Shown here: in pieces, positions 1-7,996 of the stretch | How the letters are laid out: each line of letters opens with the position of its first letter | Numbering within the stretch: the first letter of the stretch is position 1 | Source of the DNA: Rhodococcus rhodnii | GTDB lineage: Bacteria; Actinomycetota; Actinomycetes; Mycobacteriales; Pseudonocardiaceae | Reading direction: 5' to 3' | Assembly: GCA_000720375.1 (NCBI GenBank) | Contig: JOAA01000029.1 | Coordinates: 50,132-114,131, forward strand | DNA length: 64,000 nt | Position numbers and translations under genes: made by a program | The notes under the pieces: generated by a model | What the model was told of the DNA's origin: nothing | Database searches by the model: none | What the model saw: only the letters and a program-made list of their open reading frames with translations

Positions 1-513
1 GATCCTACCGGCGGCCGGTCCCGCAGTTTCGGTATCCGGCACCGTAGCGAGCACCTCCACCTCAGGAGACACCGACTCCACCCATGGCGCGCGAATGAAC
101 ACGGCGTGCAACGGCCCGCCGTCGATGTCAGCGAACTCCAGGTCCTCCTCGAACGAGTCGACCTGCCGCCCGAAGGCGTTGCGCCGCACGATCATGTCGA
201 TCCCGTCCAGTTGGTGCTGGTCAGGGCGCCCGTCCAGGACCTTCGAGGCCAACATGATCATGCCGGCGCACGACCCGTACGCGGGCAGCCCGTCGGCGAT
301 CCGCGCCTTGAGCGGCTGGAGCAACTCGAACGTCTCCAGCAGCCGGGACATGGTCGTGGACTCGCCACCGGGCAGCACGATCCCGTGCAGCCCGTCGAGT
401 TCCTCGACCCGCCGTACCGGCCGGACCTGCACGTCACAGGCTGTCAGGGCAGCAGCGTGCTCGCGCACGTCGCCTTGCAACGCGAGCACACCGACAACTG
501 GCTGAGCCGTCAA
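1..513 (-). CDS. pdxT: Pyridoxal 5'-phosphate synthase glutaminase subunit PdxT, C-terminus cut by window edge
   Basis: Glutaminase partner of PdxS: it hydrolyses glutamine and channels ammonia to the synthase for DXP-independent vitamin B6 synthesis in the cytosol. The leftward frame opens [12 protein letters not shown], followed by [13 protein letters not shown] and [10 protein letters not shown], the GGES loop and the nucleophile-elbow Cys of class I glutaminases of this family. The catalytic His-Glu end lies beyond the window. I chose the TTG at 511-513, preceded by GGGAGGGG about 8 nt upstream, because it sits just before the conserved VGVLALQG start; no ATG or GTG fits as well. pdxS is about 6.3 kb away, which is unusual because the two are usually close neighbours. 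Function is certain; the start is inferred. Confidence 0.93.
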   Translation of the reverse strand, partial: MTAQPVVGVLALQGDVREHAAALTACDVQVRPVRRVEELDGLHGIVLPGGESTTMSRLLETFELLQPLKARIADGLPAYGSCAGMIMLASKVLDGRPDQHQLDGIDMIVRRNAFGRQVDSFEEDLEFADIDGGPLHAVFIRAPWVESVSPEVEVLATVPDTETAGPAAGRI

Positions 514-613
514 CCTGGGTTCCCCTCCCGAAACGCCTTCTACCAGCTTAGAAGATCAGTTCTCGGCGTACGCCCTCACCGCCGGGTTGCCGAGCTCTAA
601 ACGGCGGTCGGCC

Positions 614-644
614 AGATATCCGACATCATATTTCAGATCTGATC
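614..644. repeat. AT-rich micro-island (intergenic)
   Basis: Contains AGATATCCGA, ATATTTC and AGATCTGATC in an otherwise GC-rich gap between pdxT and the permease. Member of the island family described in findings. Confidence 0.6.
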
Positions 645-678
645 CACACTTAACGGCGCGGAGGCCTCGACCGCTGTC

Positions 679-2058
679 CTAGTCGACCGTGACGGACTCG
701 CGGCGCCGCGAGATGACGCGCCAGCCGATGGCAAGCGCGATGACGATCGCGGGCAGCGAATAGAAAGCGATCCGCTCGGCGCCGTCAGAGAACGCCATCA
801 GCACGATGACGAGTGCGAGGAAGCCGAGCGTCGCCCAACCGGTGTACGGGGAACCGGGCATCCGATAGGCCGGGCGTTCCAGTTCGCCGCGCAACGCCGC
901 CTGCCGCAAACGGATCTGGCAGAAGACCAACGTCGCCCAGGTCGCCACCACACCGAGCGAGGCGATGGCGATCGCGATGTCGAACGCCTCCTTGGGGACG
1001 AGGTAGTTCAGCACCACGCCGAACACGTAGGCAACCGACGTGAACAGGATGCCGCCGTACGGCACGTGCCGTGCGTTCATCTTGCCGACGAACTTCGGCG
1101 CCTCGCCCTTTTCGGCCAGCGCCCGCAAGATTCGTCCGGTCGAGTACAGGCCGGAGTTGCACGACGAAAGCGCCGCGGTGAGGACGACCGCGTTCATGAT
1201 GTCGCCGACACCCGGGATACCCAGGCGGGAGAACACCGTGACGAACGGGCTCTCGCCGCCGTTGTAGAACGGCCACGGCAGCAACATCGCCAGCAGCAGC
1301 ACCGAGCCGACATAGAAGATCGCGATCCGCCACACCACGCTGTTGATCGCCTTCGGCAGCACCTTGTGCGGGTCCTTGGTCTCCCCTGCCGCGATACCGA
1401 CCAACTCGATCGACGAGTACGCGAAGATCACTGCCTGCAGGGTCATCAGCGCGATCCCGACGCCGGCCGGGAAGAAACCGCCGTGCTCGGTCAGGTTGCC
1501 GATGCCCGCCGGGGTTCCGCCGATGTCCGCGGCGGTCACCACAAGGCCGAGGCCGACCACCAGGAACACCACGATGGCCAGTACCTTGATCAGTGAAAAC
1601 CAGAATTCCAGTTCGCCGAACAGCTTCACCGACAACAGGTTGACCGCGAGCAGGACGCCCAGCGCGATCATCGCGGTGATCCACTGCGGGACGTCCGGCA
1701 ACCACCGATGCACGTAGATGGCGACCGCGGTGATCTCCGCGATGCCGGTCATCGCCCAGTTCACCCAGTACATCCAGCCCGAGGCGAACCCCGCCCACGG
1801 GCCGATGAACCTGCGCGCGTAAGTCACGAAACTGCCGGAGTGGGGCTCGTGCATGACCAATTCGCCCAGCGCCCGCATTACGAAGAACGCCGCGATGCCA
1901 CACAACGCGTATGACAAGACCAGCGATGGACCGGCCTGGTTGAGTCTTCCGCCGGCACCGAGGAACAGCCCAACGCCGATCGCACCACCGATGGCGATCA
2001 TTTGTACCTGGCGTTTGCCCAGCGCCTTGCGGTAACCGTCTACATTGACCGAGTCCAT
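679..2058 (-). CDS. APC-family amino acid permease, AnsP/GABA-permease type
   Basis: A 459-residue cytoplasmic-membrane transporter with about 12 predicted hydrophobic helices. The N-terminal IGGAIGVGLFLGAG loop and the following RALGELVMHEP segment are the consensus signature of the amino acid/polyamine/organocation superfamily. GSFVTYARRFIGPWAGFASGW and the SIELVGIAAGE segment are typical of the asparagine/GABA/aromatic amino acid branch, so it probably imports an amino acid by proton symport; the substrate cannot be read from sequence. The start is the ATG at 2056-2058; its ribosome-binding site is weak. It lies downstream of the SARP gene on the same strand with a 73-nt gap. Family assignment is firm, substrate unknown. 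Confidence 0.88.
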   Translation of the reverse strand: MDSVNVDGYRKALGKRQVQMIAIGGAIGVGLFLGAGGRLNQAGPSLVLSYALCGIAAFFVMRALGELVMHEPHSGSFVTYARRFIGPWAGFASGWMYWVNWAMTGIAEITAVAIYVHRWLPDVPQWITAMIALGVLLAVNLLSVKLFGELEFWFSLIKVLAIVVFLVVGLGLVVTAADIGGTPAGIGNLTEHGGFFPAGVGIALMTLQAVIFAYSSIELVGIAAGETKDPHKVLPKAINSVVWRIAIFYVGSVLLLAMLLPWPFYNGGESPFVTVFSRLGIPGVGDIMNAVVLTAALSSCNSGLYSTGRILRALAEKGEAPKFVGKMNARHVPYGGILFTSVAYVFGVVLNYLVPKEAFDIAIAIASLGVVATWATLVFCQIRLRQAALRGELERPAYRMPGSPYTGWATLGFLALVIVLMAFSDGAERIAFYSLPAIVIALAIGWRVISRRRESVTVD

Positions 2059-2131
2059 AGCTGCCGAACCGTAGAGTTTCGATCCGCGAATGATCGAGAC
2101 CCCTTAAGGAAGACTTAGCGTGAGGCGAACG

Positions 2132-4852
2132 TCACAATCGGTCATGAGCTGGGGTTAGCTCGCCGAGCAGCCGCGCGCAGGCTGCCTCACTGCGCCCGTT
2201 GCCGGTCTCGACGAATTGCACCGAAGCTGTCCTAAGGGCGTTTCGAGCTGCTTCGTAGTCGCCGAGCATCGCGTGCGCACGACCGAGCAACAAACGCGCG
2301 TGTGCGGTGCAGCTTTCGTCGTGCATCGCGTCGACGATTTCGAGCGCTCGTCCGAGATATCCGATTGCGCTCGGCGCGTCGTCCCGGTCCAGGCACAGTC
2401 GGCCGTAGACGCGCAGGACGGTGGCGGTCCGGTGATCGTCGCCGAGGACCACACATTCGCGAAGCGACTCGTCCAAGCACGCTTGCGCGTCATCCAGCAA
2501 ACCCTGATGAACGCGGACGACCGCGATGTTGTTGCGGACCTGGATCGCACTGTTCAGATCCCCCAGCTCGGCAAAGATCGCGAGTGCCCGTTGGAAGTAC
2601 GGCATCGCGTCGTCGAACTGGCCGAGCTCCCGCGCAAGAATGCCCTTGCCGGACAATCCACGCGCCATCCCTGGCCGGTCCCCGATTCGCGCGCTGATGT
2701 CGAACGACTCAGCAATGACCTCGGTTGCCTGCGAATAGTTGTCCCAGAAGATGTGCACCTGACCGATGCCGCGCAACAAAGCGGCCGCTCCACGGTCGCA
2801 GCCGTGTTTCCTCGCCGCTGGCAAAGCGCGGAGGTGGCATCGCAACCAGTCATCGAACAAGCCTCGGTGCTCGAAGTAGTTCGCGCACGCGGCAGCCAGT
2901 TCCCACGCCAACTCGCCGAACCCCAGTTCGGCGGCGAGCGTGATGGCGGCTTCGAGCGCGGGCTGCTCGCTGTCGAACCACGCCAACGGATCGCCGATGA
3001 GTTCGTCGGTCACTGCCCACCGCAGCGCGCTCCCTGGTTCTGGCCGCAACACGTTCGGCGGCAGACGGTCAGCCGCAGTTTCGGCGAGCCACAACCAGCC
3101 GCCCAATGCGCGCTCGACCGCGTCTCGCGACGCCGACAGGGCGTTGTCCCTCGCCAACGACCGCAGCAAATCGTGTATCCGATATCGTGTAGGATCGACG
3201 CGCTGCACCATGTGTCGCGCAACGAGCTCGTCTAACAACGCTTGCGCGTCGCCACCTTCGCCCAAGTCACCGCACTCGCGGTTGCCTTCGTCGTCAAGCA
3301 ACGCGGTCGCGACCCATCCGGCGAAGTCCGCGGCGCTCAACGCGCCGAGCCTGTCGAACAGTTGCTTCGCGCGCGGTTCCAGTTCGCGGTAGCTGAGCAG
3401 AAAGCTGGACCGGACGGCACGATCGTCCGATGGCACGCGATCGCGGTCGGCCGTCAACGACCGGACCACGTGCCTGACCGTCCACTGAGGTCGATCGGCC
3501 AGCCGTCCGCCGACGATGCGCATCGCCAACGGCGACCCGCCGCACGCGGCGTGCAACTCGGTCATCTCGTCGATGTGCAATCGCTGACGCCCGACGACAT
3601 TGGACAACAAGGTGACTGCGTCGCATGCCGGAAGACCGTTCAGTTCCACAGTGGTCAGTCCGGGAATTCGCCGGCGGCTGGTGACCACCACCGCGCAGCC
3701 CGGATCGTCCGGCAACAAAGATCTGATCTGATATTCGTCCGCGGCGTCATCGAGGACGACCAACATCCGCCTGCCACTAAGCATGTCCCGGAACAATCCC
3801 GCACACGAGTCGACCTCGGTGGGCACCATGTCCGCAGGCACGCCAAGGGCACGCAAGAACCGGCCGAGCACCGCGAGCGGTGGTACGGGCTCGTTGCCGG
3901 TCCCCCGTAACGACGCGAAAAGCTGACCGTCCGGGTACCGGCCCTTCGCCTGGTGCGCCACCCGGAGGGCGAGTGCGGATTTACCGATCCCGCCGGGCCC
4001 GACGATCAGCAGGTTGTCCTGCAGCCCGCGGTCCAGCACGTCTCGACGGCCCACGAAGTCGGGGATGTCCGGCGGCAATTGCCGAGGCGAGCCCGGGCGG
4101 CATCTCGCGTAGCTCGTCGGCCGCAAGCCCGGGTCGGCGCGCAGAATGCCGCCGTGCAACGCACGCAGCGCCGGCGACGGTTGGACGCCAAGTTCGTCGT
4201 TGAGCACCTGGCGCCAGCCGTCGTACACCTTCAGCGCCTCGGCGATCCGTCCCGCGCGTGCCATCGCCGTCATCAATTGGCCGCGTGGCCGTTCGCGGAA
4301 CGGATGGTCAGCGACCAGATCGGTCAACTCCGGGATCACTTGGGCGCTGCGCCCGAGTTCAAGGTCAGCGGCGATGCGGTCCTCGGTGGCGGCCAAGCGC
4401 AGTTCCGCCCATTGCACCGCATTGCTTCGAGCGAGCGGGATGTCGATGTCGATCAGATACGATCCGCGCCACAATTCAAGCGCCGAGCGCAGTTTGCGCG
4501 CTCCCGACTCGACCTGGCCGTCGTCGATGAGTTCGCGCCCTGCCGCGGCCAACCGGCTGAAAAGCCAGTCGTCGCGGTGCGTGACGTTGAGGAGATAGCC
4601 GGCGCCTCGCGTGACGATCTTGTCGCCGTCCAGCGCACGACGCAGCTGCGACACCAGACCTTGGATTTGCACCTTCGCCGACGCCGGCGGCTCGTCTCCC
4701 CAGAGCTCGTCAGCGATCCGGTCACGGGTCACAACCTCGCCCGATGCCATCAGCAGCACGGCGAGTACGGCTTTGGCCTGCGGTGTGCCGAGGCGGATCT
4801 CAGTGCCGTCCCGAAGGACACGCAACGGCCCCAGCAGCCGGTAACTGAGCAC
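2132..4852 (-). CDS. AfsR/SARP-family transcriptional regulator with NB-ARC and TPR domains
   Basis: About 906 residues. Order: OmpR-like winged helix (about 1-95, opening LSYRLLGPLRVLRDG), bacterial transcriptional activation domain (about 100-245), NB-ARC/STAND ATPase with Walker A GPGGIGKS near residue 290 and the hhhhDD strand MLVVLDDAADE, then TPR repeats to the end. Such proteins activate secondary-metabolite or stress genes by binding direct repeats near -35 elements. The GTG at 4850-4852 is preferred over an ATG further upstream (5011) because AGGAAACGGGGGCGGGGA precedes it and the winged helix begins there. No biosynthetic cluster is visible nearby, so the target is unknown. Three AT-rich islands fall within it. 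Confidence 0.9.
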   Translation of the reverse strand: MLSYRLLGPLRVLRDGTEIRLGTPQAKAVLAVLLMASGEVVTRDRIADELWGDEPPASAKVQIQGLVSQLRRALDGDKIVTRGAGYLLNVTHRDDWLFSRLAAAGRELIDDGQVESGARKLRSALELWRGSYLIDIDIPLARSNAVQWAELRLAATEDRIAADLELGRSAQVIPELTDLVADHPFRERPRGQLMTAMARAGRIAEALKVYDGWRQVLNDELGVQPSPALRALHGGILRADPGLRPTSYARCRPGSPRQLPPDIPDFVGRRDVLDRGLQDNLLIVGPGGIGKSALALRVAHQAKGRYPDGQLFASLRGTGNEPVPPLAVLGRFLRALGVPADMVPTEVDSCAGLFRDMLSGRRMLVVLDDAADEYQIRSLLPDDPGCAVVVTSRRRIPGLTTVELNGLPACDAVTLLSNVVGRQRLHIDEMTELHAACGGSPLAMRIVGGRLADRPQWTVRHVVRSLTADRDRVPSDDRAVRSSFLLSYRELEPRAKQLFDRLGALSAADFAGWVATALLDDEGNRECGDLGEGGDAQALLDELVARHMVQRVDPTRYRIHDLLRSLARDNALSASRDAVERALGGWLWLAETAADRLPPNVLRPEPGSALRWAVTDELIGDPLAWFDSEQPALEAAITLAAELGFGELAWELAAACANYFEHRGLFDDWLRCHLRALPAARKHGCDRGAAALLRGIGQVHIFWDNYSQATEVIAESFDISARIGDRPGMARGLSGKGILARELGQFDDAMPYFQRALAIFAELGDLNSAIQVRNNIAVVRVHQGLLDDAQACLDESLRECVVLGDDHRTATVLRVYGRLCLDRDDAPSAIGYLGRALEIVDAMHDESCTAHARLLLGRAHAMLGDYEAARNALRTASVQFVETGNGRSEAACARLLGELTPAHDRL
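2354..2368. repeat. AT-rich micro-island inside SARP TPR region
   Basis: GAGATATCCGATTGC; on the coding strand it specifies AIGYL (gca atc gga tat ctc) within a GC-rich gene. A weak, short member of the family. Confidence 0.4.
3175..3197. repeat. AT-rich micro-island inside SARP gene
   Basis: Carries CCGATATCGTGTAGGATC. The coding strand reads DPTRYRI with codons gat cct aca cga tat cgg ata, just before the conserved HDLLRSLA segment. ATA and ACA are rare elsewhere in the gene. Confidence 0.55.
3720..3737. repeat. AT-rich micro-island inside SARP gene
   Basis: GATCTGATCTGATATTCG; coding strand EYQIRS (gaa tat cag atc aga tct), ahead of the LLPDDP segment of the NB-ARC domain. It uses the rare codons AGA and TCT. 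Confidence 0.55.
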
Positions 4853-5028
4853 TCCCCGCCCCCGTTTCCTACCGTCATGGCAGAAACACAGGGTTACATG
4901 TCCGGGCAGCGCGCACTGTCGGCCAATCAGGGGACAGCCGTCGTCGCTCGCTTGGGCTGGAACGAGCGACGACGGCTGGGTAGCCCCTCGGCCCGTTCGG
5001 AACGCTGCCACACGCCGCTAACTGAACG

Positions 5029-6114
5029 CTAAGCGTTGTGCCGGGCGACGGCGTGGAACGATTCCTTCGGTTCCCAGCGATAACGCGAGAACGGATCCGC
5101 ATAGCGATCGCGGATTACTTTGACCAGGCTGAACGAGCTGATGTCGAGATCGCGTTCGCGGACCGGCGAATGCGGCGCCTCGGGGTTGATGAACGTGTAG
5201 ACGTGCGCGGGCATCCCCTCGGCCGCGAAGATCCGCAGCATTCGGGTGAGGTGTTCGGCCTGGACGCCTTCGTCACGTACGAAACCCGGCTTGATCACCG
5301 GCGGATCTTGCGTGTAATCGACGATGTCGTAGCCACCGGCGCCGCGCTCCGGCGCGCCGGGATACGTGCAGCACCCGAACTCCAGGATCGTGATGGGCTT
5401 GTTCCACTTGCGGTACTGCGCCAGATCGGCGTGGTATTCGTCGTCGGTCTTGAAGTACGGGTAGTAGTCCAGTCCGACGATGTCGAACAGCGACCAGTCC
5501 ACTGGCTCGAAGTACGCGCCGCCGTAGGTGACCGTGCCTCGGAAGTTGGCACGCGCCGTGCTCGCGGCTTGGCCGAGGAACGCGTTGAGCCGCTGGTAGA
5601 TGTTCGGCCATTCCTCGGGAGGGATGGTGCCGATGGTCTCGATGCGTTCCTGGAAGTTAGCGCCGGGAATGATTCCCGGCGTGAACAGCAAGTGTTCGCA
5701 CCCCGCGGCGAAGACGACCTTGCCGCCGTGCCTGCACAGCCTTTCGGCCTGACGCGCCGACTCAGCGAGATGGTCGAGCACCTCGTTCTGCGGATGGTCG
5801 TACAAACGCGGCTGCACGTAGACGGTCATCCCGCGTTCGACCGCGGCCCGCGCCGTCGCCGTCAGCCGGTCGATTTCGGTGCCGAACACGGTGACTGATG
5901 GGCAGCGCAACCGTCGGCTGATCGCGTCCAGTTCCTGCTCCATCAGCTTGCGGTCCCACCGCGCACGGCTCAGCGGCAGGTCCGGGAAGCGCAGCGTTCC
6001 GGTGTCGTAGGTGACCCCAGCCTTCGGCCGTTGCCTCGCGTTCGCCTCTCCTGCCAGGCCTAACGCGGCCAGGCCGCCTACTGCTGCCGCACGTAAAAAC
6101 GTCGCCCTTTTCAT
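5029..6114 (-). CDS. Secreted TIM-barrel, glycoside-hydrolase-like protein
   Basis: 361 residues with an N-terminal signal sequence (MKRATFLRAAAVGGLAALGLAGEANA). The mature part has features of a (beta/alpha)8 hydrolase: FDIVGLDYYPYF after a beta strand and KPITILEFGCCTYPG near residue 245, where the Glu sits at the position expected for a clan-A glycosidase nucleophile. Relatives in actinomycetes often carry the uninformative label abortive infection protein; nothing here supports a phage-defence role. It probably acts outside the cell on a carbohydrate, but the substrate is unknown. It is divergent from a TetR gene across only 40 bp, so regulation by that protein is plausible. Confidence is high for a secreted protein, moderate for hydrolase activity. 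Confidence 0.7.
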   Translation of the reverse strand: MKRATFLRAAAVGGLAALGLAGEANARQRPKAGVTYDTGTLRFPDLPLSRARWDRKLMEQELDAISRRLRCPSVTVFGTEIDRLTATARAAVERGMTVYVQPRLYDHPQNEVLDHLAESARQAERLCRHGGKVVFAAGCEHLLFTPGIIPGANFQERIETIGTIPPEEWPNIYQRLNAFLGQAASTARANFRGTVTYGGAYFEPVDWSLFDIVGLDYYPYFKTDDEYHADLAQYRKWNKPITILEFGCCTYPGAPERGAGGYDIVDYTQDPPVIKPGFVRDEGVQAEHLTRMLRIFAAEGMPAHVYTFINPEAPHSPVRERDLDISSFSLVKVIRDRYADPFSRYRWEPKESFHAVARHNA

Positions 6115-6127
6115 ATTTCATCCCATG

Positions 6128-6165
6128 TCTGGTTAGTCAGCTAAGATACTGGTCATGCAACCAGA
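6128..6165. promoter_or_regulatory. Candidate TetR operator in divergent promoter region
   Basis: Perfect 7-bp inverted repeat TCTGGTT (6128-6134) / AACCAGA (6159-6165) enclosing a second dyad, TTAG-TCAG-CTAA (6133-6144). It fills the 40-bp gap between the two divergent genes and runs over the TetR start codon. TAAGAT at 6142-6147 could be a -10 element giving a leaderless TetR transcript. Position and symmetry suggest autoregulation; no binding data. Confidence 0.45.
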
Positions 6166-6775
6166 AAATGAGCGAAGCGACCAGGGACGGCGCTCGTTCA
6201 TCGAAGCGGCCCGGCGCGCGCAGATCGTGGACGCAGCGATCGAGACCATCGTCGAACTGGGTTACGCCAAGGCGTCTTTCGCGCAGATCGCTCGTCGCGC
6301 CGGCGTGAGCGCGGGCTTGATCAGCTACCACTTCGCCAACCGGGAAGAGCTGATCAACCAGGTGATGATCACCGTGCACGAGTCGATGGACGCCGATCTG
6401 ACCGCCAAGACCGAAGGCTCGGACAGCCATGCCGTTGCATTGCGACGGTTGATCGAGGGATACGTGCATTACTGCGCGGCACACCCGAAGGAGCTGATCG
6501 CGATCAGCCGGATCGCGGCGAACGCGACCGAAGCGCGCGAGTGGGCCGACGGACAACGCGACGCCACGCTCGACGAGATGGAAGACATGTTCCGCGAGGG
6601 ACAGCAAGCCGGTGAGTACCGGGAGTTCGCGCCGCGGGTAATGGCGCTGACGTTGATGGCCGCCCTGGAGGCCGTCCCTCGCGAGCTCTTCGAGCGACCG
6701 GACACCGAGGTTGCGGCGTACGCGTCCGAACTGGCCGACGTGTTCGACCACGCCACACGCAAAAAAGCCCCGTGA
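6155..6775 (+). CDS. TetR/AcrR-family transcriptional regulator
   Basis: 206 residues. The helix-turn-helix lies at about residues 20-65: AQIVDAAIETIVELGYAKAS, then FAQIARRAGVSAGLISYHF, the standard TetR recognition helix with GLISYHF. The C-terminal ligand domain has no recognisable family. It is divergent from the secreted hydrolase-like gene with candidate operators between them, so it probably represses that gene and itself. Its last codons lie in the arm of a strong terminator hairpin shared with pdxS. Confidence 0.9.
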   Translation: MQPENERSDQGRRSFIEAARRAQIVDAAIETIVELGYAKASFAQIARRAGVSAGLISYHFANREELINQVMITVHESMDADLTAKTEGSDSHAVALRRLIEGYVHYCAAHPKELIAISRIAANATEAREWADGQRDATLDEMEDMFREGQQAGEYREFAPRVMALTLMAALEAVPRELFERPDTEVAAYASELADVFDHATRKKAP

Positions 6776-6800
6776 GCATCACTCGCTCACGGGGCCTATT
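6761..6800. terminator. Bidirectional terminator between tetR and pdxS
   Basis: Perfect 11-bp stem GCCCCGTGAGC (6767-6777) / GCTCACGGGGC (6785-6795) with a 7-nt loop. A run of six A precedes it (a U-tract when read leftward for pdxS) and CTATTT follows for the rightward gene. The tetR stop codon lies inside the left arm. Confidence 0.85.
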
Positions 6801-6820
6801 TCGTATTTCCTATCGGATTA
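6797..6820. repeat. AT-rich micro-island after pdxS stop codon
   Basis: ATTTCGTATTTCCTATCGGATTA, between the pdxS stop codon and the terminator. Nearly identical (one mismatch over 20 nt) to the island at 19182-19205 in the other orientation. Confidence 0.7.
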
Positions 6821-7723
6821 CCAGCCGCGCTCGGCCAAGCGGTGCGGCTGCGGGATCTCGTCGACGTTGATGCCGACCATGGCCTCGCCCAGGCCACGCG
6901 ACACCTTGGCGATCACGTCGGGGTCGTCGTGGAAGGTCGTGGCCTTCACGATCGCCTCCGCGCGCTGCGCCGGGTTGCCGGACTTGAAGATGCCCGAGCC
7001 GACGAACACGCCTTCAGCGCCGAGCTGCATCATCATCGCGGCGTCCGCGGGAGTGGCGATGCCACCGGCGGTGAACAGCACGACCGGCAGCTTGCCGAGC
7101 TCGGCGACCTCCTTGACCAGCTCGTACGGCGCCTGCAGCTCCTTGGCTGCCACGAACAGCTCGTCCTCGGGCAGGTTCTGCAGGCGGCGGATCTCCTGGC
7201 GGATCTTGCGCATGTGGGTGGTGGCGTTGGAGACGTCACCGGTGCCGGCCTCGCCCTTGGACCGGATCATGGCCGCGCCTTCGGTGATCCGGCGCAGCGC
7301 CTCACCCAGGTTGGTGGCGCCGCAGACGAAGGGCACGGTGAACTGCCACTTGTCGATGTGGTTGGCGTAGTCGGCCGGGGTCAGCACCTCGGACTCGTCG
7401 ATGTAGTCCACGCCCAGCGACTGCAGGACCTGCGCCTCGACGAAGTGGCCGATCCGGGCCTTGGCCATGACCGGGATCGACACGGCGGCGATGATGCCGT
7501 CGATCATGTCCGGGTCGCTCATCCGGGACACGCCGCCCTGCGCGCGGATGTCGGCGGGCACGCGCTCCAGCGCCATGACCGCGACGGCACCGGCGTCTTC
7601 GGCGATCTTCGCCTGCTCCGGGGTGACCACGTCCATGATCACTCCGCCCTTGAGCATCTCCGCCATACCGCGCTTCACACGGGCGGTCCCGGTCTGCGGG
7701 ACGGATTCTGGGCTGGTGGTCAC
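6818..7723 (-). CDS. pdxS: Pyridoxal 5'-phosphate synthase PdxS
   Basis: 301-residue synthase subunit of the DXP-independent pathway. It builds PLP from ribose 5-phosphate, glyceraldehyde 3-phosphate and ammonia delivered by PdxT. Hallmarks: [17 protein letters not shown] at the start, [20 protein letters not shown], and [16 protein letters not shown], all diagnostic phosphate-binding and lysine motifs of the SNZ family. Length is normal. It is transcribed leftward from the 270-bp gap before the EF-G-like gene and ends in a strong terminator, so it is not co-transcribed with the pdxT at the left edge. Confidence 0.98.
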   Translation of the reverse strand: MTTSPESVPQTGTARVKRGMAEMLKGGVIMDVVTPEQAKIAEDAGAVAVMALERVPADIRAQGGVSRMSDPDMIDGIIAAVSIPVMAKARIGHFVEAQVLQSLGVDYIDESEVLTPADYANHIDKWQFTVPFVCGATNLGEALRRITEGAAMIRSKGEAGTGDVSNATTHMRKIRQEIRRLQNLPEDELFVAAKELQAPYELVKEVAELGKLPVVLFTAGGIATPADAAMMMQLGAEGVFVGSGIFKSGNPAQRAEAIVKATTFHDDPDVIAKVSRGLGEAMVGINVDEIPQPHRLAERGW

Positions 7724-7996
7724 GGAAGTCGTCCTCTCGACGTAACGATTGGTTCACCTTGAATCGTACGGCGGGTGTGGCCACTTCCAACGGGCCAATC
7801 TGACCCAATATCACCAGGCCACTTCGACAAAGCCCCAGCGTGTGGCCCCTGTCACCCCGTAACGACGGATGGCGACGCCGTTACTACCACTGGATGGCAG
7901 AAGACCGGCGGGGTTGTCCCCGACCTGCAAAGGGGTGTGAGATCGAGCACATTGTGTCCTACAGCTGAACACTGTCCGTGCGGGAGGTTGAGGGCT
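7724..7996. promoter_or_regulatory. Divergent intergenic region pdxS / EF-G-like gene
   Basis: A 273-bp gap that must hold both promoters. AT content rises near 7740-7810 (ATTGGTTCACCTTGAATCG; CCAATATCACC). I see no convincing -35/-10 pair or riboswitch. GGGAGG at 7982-7987 is the ribosome-binding site for the rightward gene. Confidence 0.4.

Noticed and set aside
2132..4852. SARP as pathway regulator of a biosynthetic cluster in this window
   Set aside because: No polyketide, peptide, terpene or similar synthase genes are present nearby.
5029..6114. Abortive-infection (phage defence) protein
   Set aside because: That label circulates for relatives, but the signal peptide and TIM-barrel features indicate a secreted hydrolase-like protein.
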